Below, piece after piece: positions 56,990 through 64,000 of a DNA stretch of 64,000 nucleotides. Source of the DNA: Paramarasmius palmivorus (Eukaryota > Basidiomycota > Agaricomycetes > Agaricales > Marasmiaceae); the NCBI GenBank assembly GCA_037176845.1, contig JAYKXP010000088.1, forward strand, positions 1 to 64,000. The letters run 5' to 3'. The notes under the pieces are model-generated. The model did no database searches. It was not told where the DNA came from and worked only from the letters and a program-made list of their open reading frames with translations. Positions within the stretch are counted from its first letter, which is position 1; every line of letters starts with the position of its first letter. The position numbers were made by a program, and so were the translations under genes.

Positions 56990-59099
56990 TCACGGCCTGG
57001 AGGAGAAGAAAAGAAAGAGTAGAACATTCATGGATATGCAAATTATGCAAGGAATGGCATAGAACATGGGTATCTTCAGACCTTCAGTGCGCAGAGGTTG
57101 AGGAACCATCGCTGTTGCTGTAAAGTGAGATGGCGGAACTAACAGAGAACATTGAACAGAATACTGACCTTCAACTGCTGGAGGTGTATCAAGTTCGTCT
57201 GGCACGCTTTGGTTGTCGGAAGTAGACGGGTTTTCTGTGAATCGTAGATTAACAATGTACCAACGACTGCGAGGAGATTGAGCAACTAACCATGAACTTC
57301 TTCAAACCGACTTGCCGCTGCCTCGTTACCGATGAGGATATCAAACTCTGGATATCCCAAACTTCGAGCAAAATTGGCAGTGGCAGGGTCGAAGCCACGA
57401 GCGACTTGCCAGTTGCGGATGGCAGTGTAGACATAGCTTTGCCATGTATACACATATGGCTCACCAAAGCGTACATATGTCCTCAGCTCCGGAACTCCCC
57501 ATCGCCTACATTCCTCCTCCGTCATCTCAGATCGCCCATTCTCATCAAGAGACCAGAAGTAGGTTCTGTTTTTTCCCCATGACTTGATTTCGGCCAACGT
57601 CATGGGGAATGGGTGGATGAAGAGGTAGATGGGTGGGGGTGTTTCAAATGGTAAGAGTCTTTGTTGATTTGAGGAGCTTGATGATGTTGATTTGAGAATG
57701 AGCTCAGTGAATGAGCGGACAACAACTATGCAAAGGAAGTACAATGAGTTCAATCATCAACACGGTGAAGGGGTGAACATACAGCATTGTTCCTCTGTTC
57801 CCAACATCCTGCAGGCATCAATGACCCTTGAGCTTTGTGACAGCCAACTGTCCTGCAATCTGAGCCAGTCAAAGGAAAAACGAGCATTAACATCTGGACC
57901 GTCTAGCTTAAAACTTTAGAAATCAGCACCCAAAACTGAACCATTACGCCTACGCTCACTCACCGAATCAGCCCATCATCCAATACCGTTTTATCCACCA
58001 ACCCCTTCCTCTCCTCCATTTTCCACAATGCCCCACCATCCCGGCACCTCGCAACAGCCCCCAGTGAAGGGGAGTAGACGGTATCAATGCGGAGCCCATC
58101 GAGGGTTTCCGGGGTGTTTTCCGGTGGGATGTTGAGCGGCGCTTCACGAAAAAGGCTATTGAGCAGTGAACTTGAATAATGACGCCGTGCAGATTCCACA
58201 ATGATACGGTCCATCACTGTTGAAGGGAATTGTTGGAAGAAGTGAAAGGAGATGTCATCTTGTAGCATCTGTGCTGAGGGTGGAATAGGAATTTCATCGA
58301 TGGTATTGGCAGAGTGAACTCGAAAAGAAGGCCCCTTGGGTCCCTTGGTCAGAGTCCCTCTCGTGTTCAACCATATCTCTGAGGTATAGCGGCAACCCAA
58401 TTTCTTCTAAGAGAACGGTGTTAGCTTTGCGAGCACAAGAAACACCAAGTTTGGGACGCACCATCAACCACCAAACAAATAAATCCCCCCAGAACGACTC
58501 TTTGTAGAAATGCCCAAGAGGAACAAGTTCTATCACGCCAACTTGATCAGTATACGGCATTGCTGAAGAGGGAGGAAGACTCACCATCATGAAAGATCAG
58601 GAACGGGACGTTGGATCGGTTCAGGCCATAGAGTTGCCATGCGTCCGGGGACCTATCTGGTTGTCAGTGGAGTTGGTGGAAGGGGAAGGCGGTAACGAAC
58701 CTGTTTTGTGAAAAGCGACGGAAATCTTTCTCCCAGAACTCTCGTGCCTCCGGGCCTTTGTATTCTATGGCAGTGAACTTGGATTGCCGGCCAACCAATT
58801 CGACGCTGTACATCGTTCTATGGGCGCTAGCTCTACAGCCTTGACAGCTACAGTCCGGAATACCATCACGGCCATGGATCTCTTTCAAAAGATAGATGTC
58901 CCCTGTCATCACCCGTTTAAACTATGATTTTCGTATTTAGCTCGTGAATATACATCACACTGAGAGCCCATACCTCGCTGTCGTCATCCACCTGTGAACT
59001 GATATGGACGACTCCCCCTGTGACATTGAATTGGTCGCGTGATACGTTGTTGATAGCTGGACCGGCGACAATGACCTGCGAGACGTCGTTGAAGCTCAT
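56990..59099 (-). CDS. Agaricomycete-specific protein of unknown function, paralogue 2 (561 aa)
   Basis: Nine exons with the same splice phases as the 21607-23790 gene (first 59099-58974, second 58921-58701, third 58652-58585, fifth 58406-57964, sixth 57913-57783, seventh 57725-57291, eighth 57234-57169, last 57117-56990) join in frame to 561 codons. Motifs match paralogue 1: MSFNDVSQVIVAGPAINNVS, GDIYLLKEIHG, IELVPLGHFYKESFW, WLNTRGTL, FKLDGPDVNARFSFDW, RTYFWSLDENG, NWQVARGFDPAT. It has a slightly longer second exon with extra Cys residues (DCSCQGC). The last exon is different: instead of the basic tail it ends with a hydrophobic segment of about 23 residues (IPMFYAIPCIICISMN onward, roughly 535-557), predicting a tail-anchored membrane protein. 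That exon reads through DNA that is 3' flank in paralogue 1. Function is unknown. Confidence 0.84.
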
Positions 59100-59689
59100 T
59101 ATTGGCAAAGGAGGACTAGGGCTGAGGGTTTTGGTGGTGGTAGTGGAACAGCAGGAGAGGTCGTGGAGTGCACGAGGCACACGACAGCTTTATAGCTGTT
59201 GGGCGCACGATGTGATGGATAGGTGGAATGGCCGGTGATCTCCAGAGGGCGTTAGTTGTGGAGGCTGTAGTGTAGGCGCTGGCTGGTTATGCCTTGGAGA
59301 TTGCTGGAGGGATTTGAGTGTCGCAGGTAAGGTGTGACCTTGCAATTGCGGTTTGATTGCGGTAGGAGGATATGAAGGTGGAAAGAACGACCAAGGTGGA
59401 GATGAGTGCAGGACGGAGTTGGCAGCTTTGGAGGTCTAGGGTACGGACAGGGAGACGGAGGAGTTGACTGGAATTGAGCTGTGTGTTGGTAAGTATGGGA
59501 CAGCTAAGAGTGTTGATTGTACTGTTGAAATCGGCGGATAAGAGGAGAGAGAAGACGACAGGGTGTGTCAGCGAAACGATTCAATCATTAGTGTAGAATG
59601 AGTCGCACCACGTTGAACAGGGAGAAAACAGAGACTGATAGAGGAAGGACGTGTGTTAGATGGAAGGTGGTTTGACGGAATTGAGCGCT
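59100..59689. promoter_or_regulatory. Divergent intergenic region of paralogue 2
   Basis: About 590 bp, strongly similar to 23791-24400. It separates the ATG of the 561-aa gene from the shared 15-bp site. No coding region. Probable bidirectional promoter. Confidence 0.5.
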
Positions 59690-59704
59690 CAGACGCGTCG
59701 CGAA
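59690..59704. promoter_or_regulatory. Shared MCB/SCB-like site, copy 5
   Basis: CAGACGCGTCGCGAA preceded by GAGCGCT, as at 24401. Confidence 0.5.
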
Positions 59705-62700
59705 CACTCTTGATCGTGAACCACCACCACCACACCACGTCTACATCCCAACATAATCCTTCCCAGTTTCCGAAATTCTTCTCTTTATCACATCAAACAA
59801 CATCCGAGGATTATGCCCATCTCTAGTGGAAAATAGGTTACTGAGGACCTGCATCTTGACCTTGCTCGGTTGGTCATTTTCGACAGGGATTACATTACTT
59901 ATAAAAGTCATACTAACCTTTATGGATGCAGGAAGCGCACAAAGCATACATCGTGGGCTCAAATCCAAGATTTTGTAAAGCCTGATATTCTCAAATAGGT
60001 CTGTTTCTCCCTTCTCTGACTATACAACTACTTACGTCTCTTCCCATGCCCTAGTTATCGAAACCGACGCGCGGAACTCTGGCTATCGTAGACATTGGGT
60101 ATGGGCCTATGGATCGGGGATAAAGCTGTGAGTATTTGACCCTTTTTCATATCCTGTCTTCCATTCTCATCTCTCGAGCATAGAATGGCATTCCCTTGAA
60201 GCTCGCACGGTGCAACTTTACAACGCGAAAGATTCAACAAAAGGACGCCTGTACCTTCGAGTTGAAGCTCCTTGGCCTCAAGGTTCTCAGCTCTGTGTCC
60301 ACCGGACTTGAGGGCTTGACCCTCGATGCCATCAAGATTTTCGTTGTTTCGCTCGAAATACATCGGTGAGTGCTATTTAACAGCCAAGTCTACTCATATT
60401 CACTGCCGTTCTCTTAATCGCTCAGTCTCCCCCAGGGTCTCCGCATCATCAAAGTCTCGGGCCAGAAAACTACACTACCGTTGGATGCCGTTGGCAGCAG
60501 TCTCAAGCCAAGAGCCTGAGCTTCGTAGGAACCGATAGACTCAATATCCTCCGCTCAGCAATGATAATTTCTTTCTCTAACAAACCCAAAACAGGTGAAC
60601 ACCCTACCTCAAGATAACCACTGCGCAGATACTAAGAACTTTCGATGATAGCGGCTTTCTAGTCCCAGGCACCAAAGACACCAACACGATGCCCAGAAAC
60701 CCTGGCATCTGAAAAGCGGCGGGTGATAACAGTTGAGAAGGTATCGCCCAATCTTGGGGCAACTGACTGTGTGGTTGATCTAGGGGTTTAGACAGAATAT
60801 CGAGCGCTTCTCCTGTGTCAAGTACTTGTCATGGTTCTCGACGTAGCATCCCTCAAGCGTAACCCAGCTTTTCGGATGTGCACCTGCCTACGCTGATTTT
60901 CTACGATGGTGCGGCATCAAAGGCTTTAAAGTTCCTCGCTTAGCCTTACCTTGATTCGTACAGAACCGGTTCCTTGGGTTTCAGGCTCTTCTCGCCTATA
61001 ACCACACACTGCCAGCACTCTACATGCACCTCGCAAATCACAACACACTCACGCCAATGATTATCCACGGTAGTCGATTCAAAGATCTCGACGAATCGAG
61101 CGGCTGGCGACCAACCCCAAGGTACGTTCAAACCCATACTCGTACCCTCGGCTTGGTACTAATAATCGCATCACTGAACAAATAGGTGAAATCCAGTGCT
61201 AGGAAATCAAGAACAGATGTAAAGCCTGTCCAGTCCACTCGAACCGGTCCTAGGCATCAACACCCCCGAGACGTCACTCCCAAATCAACCAATACCATCA
61301 CCCCTTCTGGATCTCGGCGCCCTGGGGAACGGGTGAAGGAGATGCACGACCGGGCTCGACGAGGGTAAAAGCAATCTAAAAGGCACAGGCAAGTTCATTC
61401 TACGTACCTTGAGGCTGCTCTCATGACATCGTCTTCACAGAGCATCGTTCGATTTCGATTTCCAACATCTGCAACGAACACGCGACAGCCTCCTTGAGCC
61501 AGCACTTCCGGAAAGAAACCAGCTCCGCGAGGCTAGTAAGCGGACTGAGGATCATGGTCGAGCAGATAGGAAGGCTGGCCAGCCAAAACTGCGTTCTGGC
61601 CAAGAGACGAAGAAGCCGGTGTGGAGATAACGAAGATTGATATTTCTGAATTCGGATACGTATAGGAAGCATGGATACCATAGGTTTAGAACTGCATTCC
61701 CTGAACGAGCAGTAACGGTATATTATACGTATTCTACGTTCGATGAATACACTTATATCCAGTTTATTGATTTTCGAATTGGAGCGAGATACACTAATGT
61801 TTTAAATTGATAGGCTAGACATGTTCTATGTACTCTCGAGTCGCAGCATTCCTTCAGCTGCTACCATACATTCACCGCCATGGGGATTAAACGCGAAGGG
61901 CAGTAGCAGAGTGCCGGCAAAGAGTGTTGACATTGAGCCATGATCAACGATTCGTTCCCATTGCTGGCTGCTGGTTGAGACGACTTAGTCGGCTGCGAGC
62001 GTTGAAGGAGAGGTGTTTTGTGAATATATTTGGGATAGAGAGTGGACTTCAGAGGATGACCGACATACCGTGATGGAAATGCGGAAGACCATCACTAAAG
62101 GCGTATGATGAAAAGGTGTGTCGTCTATCTTCATACTCGTACCAGGCCCTGTTTGACATTTAGCTAGCTAACCAGAATGAAAGCAATAAAAATACTTTAC
62201 GCCTCCGGGAAGTCTTGCACATACCTCGTCAGCGAAGCGCACAGAAGTCGCGAGTTCCTTGTTGTAGAAGGAGATCAAGTTACTGGCCATGGTTGTCCTC
62301 GCATATGTACATTCCGCATCACTCATGGCTATCGCATTCACCAGTCTACCAGATTTCTCTTCGTACCAGACTGTCCAATGCACTACTTGCAACCCACGTA
62401 CTGGATGACTTGGGTCTACTGCTTTCATCCGAGGGCGAGCTGTTTACTTTGAATCTTCTCGTCTATGTATAGCATCACAGTGCACCAGCTATCTGTCAAA
62501 TTACGAATTCCTCTTGTATATCTAAATCTATTCAACATCACAAAATAACCTAGCATAGCACTTTCGATGTGAATCTCTTTCCCCAGCTGCAGTAACATAC
62601 GCGCCCGTAGGCGAGCCCCAGAGTGCACCGGAAGCATGGCGAGAAACGGTCCACGTCGTTTGTACAACATCCAGCTGCATCCCGTATAAGCACTCCATGG

Positions 62701-63240
62701 TTCGTGATAGTATAACTCCGCACTCACTGATCATGAACAATGTATCCCCGATCATTCGGCGTTGCCTGATGGAATGCTTTCAACTTGCTTTCAAACCGAT
62801 AGACTAGGCAGCCCGAGACGGCCAATGTACGTCGATTAGCGTAATTTAAGAACCGGTGAAGGCCCCCCTCGATATTGCTAGAACGAACGGCCGAAGATTG
62901 ACAGGGAAGCGACCATAAAGGCACCATCTACAGGAACAGCACCAACATCAGTCATGGTTCAGCGCGGCAGATAAACTATAGGAGTACAGTACCTCATTCC
63001 TGACGGCATCATATGTCGAAGGCTGCTATTTGCATAAGTAGGACGAAGGCAGAGGTAAGTGAGCACTGTGAAGAGTACCAAAAGAAAACCATGACTTACC
63101 AACTGACGCATAGATAGCCCATTGCCCACAGATATGAATCGGCATTGTCCAGCCTCATGGTCACTCAGGCTCACAATACCACGCGCAGACTCAACGTCGG
63201 ACAACCGGACCAATAGCAAAGATACAATGGCCACAGGGAC
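59690..63240 (+). repeat. Duplicated unit, C-type, copy 3 (longest)
   Basis: Matches 7478-8870 and 9750-11160 at one end, and 24401-25860 in part. Intron-like signals (GGTGAGTGCTATTTAACAGCC near 60364, acceptor TCGCTCAG near 60425) are kept. The exon after that acceptor reads GLRIIKVSGQKTTLPLDAVG, and the exon before it reads LEGLTLDAIKIFVVSLEIH. This is the best-preserved copy, but stops and shifts remain further on. On the minus strand 62959-63234 is hydrophobic (HGFLLVLFTVLTYLCL), as is 10664-10870 in copy 1, so a minus-strand membrane gene may overlap the end. No family recognised. Confidence 0.5.
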
Positions 63241-64000
63241 ATCCTCATATGTGCCTAAACCACACCATCAGTACAAGCTATACAAAGAACGGATTTGAAC
63301 ATACCCCAACGCTTGGATGCCTCCAATTAACAAGTCCAGCCCTGCACCTTAAGGACATGTCGCTGATTAGTGTCTGGGTAGCGAGTTTGAAGAGCAAGTA
63401 GTACAACATACCTCAGACGCGGTAGTCCATACCTCCGAACCGGGGAAGAGGACATAGAAAAAAGTTCGGAGCCTAGAAACTCTGTTAGTACTTGAAGTCT
63501 GTAGGTAATAACTAACACCCACCTTTGGAACATCCACCGAGAAGCTTAGAGATACGCGTAGAACATCACGCGTTTACGATGGCCTTGGGTGATTGAGCGA
63601 TGGATTGCGCGAATTCAGGGGGTTGTAGTCACTATTTTTGAATCCGTCTTTTTTGCGTTGTTCTCCGAGTCTTCAATATTGCCTGGAGTTTCCTGCAAGT
63701 TGGCTAGGAAGTATTGTTAGCTCCCGTGTGAAGGAGGATTCTGAACGAGGACGTACACCGTACATGAAGGATCTCAAAATCCTGGAATCTCTATCCCCTC
63801 GCTCGCTCAGAGTTCCGTGCCTGAAACCTTCCTCTCGATGACCTTTCCGAGGAACATCGTTCCAAGATGCAACCCAGAACTTATTACATGCAGCATGAAG
63901 GGCGTAGAAGGCTCGTGAGCCCTGACCAACCTCGCTGGTCACTCCAATACCTGAAAGCTATTCCAAGAGTCAGCAAAACGAAGTCTTGCAACGATACTAC
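63241..64000. other. Right edge, unassigned
   Basis: Short frames on both strands only. Nothing matches the other blocks and no gene could be supported before the window ends. Confidence 0.4.

Noticed and set aside
1..64000. CRISPR arrays, bacterial operons, rRNA, telomeric repeats
   Set aside because: None seen. Short spliceosomal introns and the gene families present are eukaryotic (basidiomycete), and no telomere-type repeat array occurs.

Overview
The window looks like a gene-poor, repeat-rich accessory region of an agaricomycete (mushroom-forming basidiomycete) nuclear genome. The evidence is: four gene models that close exactly when many introns of about 50 nt are removed (GT-AG, one apparent GC-AG); a Ty3/gypsy element with a typical basidiomycete Gag; two copies of an agaricomycete-type protein of unknown function; and an ADE2 relic of fungal type. 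Much of the rest is old, diverged duplication with frames broken by indels. All comparisons were made by eye.

Layout. 1-7476 is the 5' part of a decayed Ty3/gypsy retrotransposon on the minus strand, running off the left edge, with its LTR at 7263-7476. From 7478 to about 30.7 kb, and from about 38.1 kb to 63.2 kb, there are several copies of a duplicated unit. In this unit a minus-strand gene and a plus-strand gene family diverge from a shared 15-bp site, CAGACGCGTCGCGAA, present five times. Two complete minus-strand genes survive in these units: 21607-23790 (585 aa) and 56990-59099 (561 aa). They differ at the C terminus: one ends in a basic tail, the other in a hydrophobic segment. An internally deleted ADE2 (purine synthesis) pseudogene lies at 48706-49434.

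The most interesting item is 30717-38080: a 7.36-kb segment bounded by 94-bp inverted repeats (about 90% identical, no gaps) with a possible 7-bp target duplication (GAGGCGA). It holds only two recognisable genes, both on the plus strand. The first is an XPG/FEN1-family nuclease (32998-34731, eight exons, 459 aa, all expected acidic active-site residues present). The second is a tyrosine recombinase (34971-37357, six exons, about 702 aa, with R...HxxR...W...Y). I read this as a candidate DNA transposon or integrating element pairing a tyrosine recombinase with a flap/junction nuclease. I do not recognise it as a named family.

The genes do not form an operon (this is a eukaryote). The functional links I can support are the nuclease-recombinase pairing inside one mobile element and the divergent-promoter arrangement of the duplicated unit.
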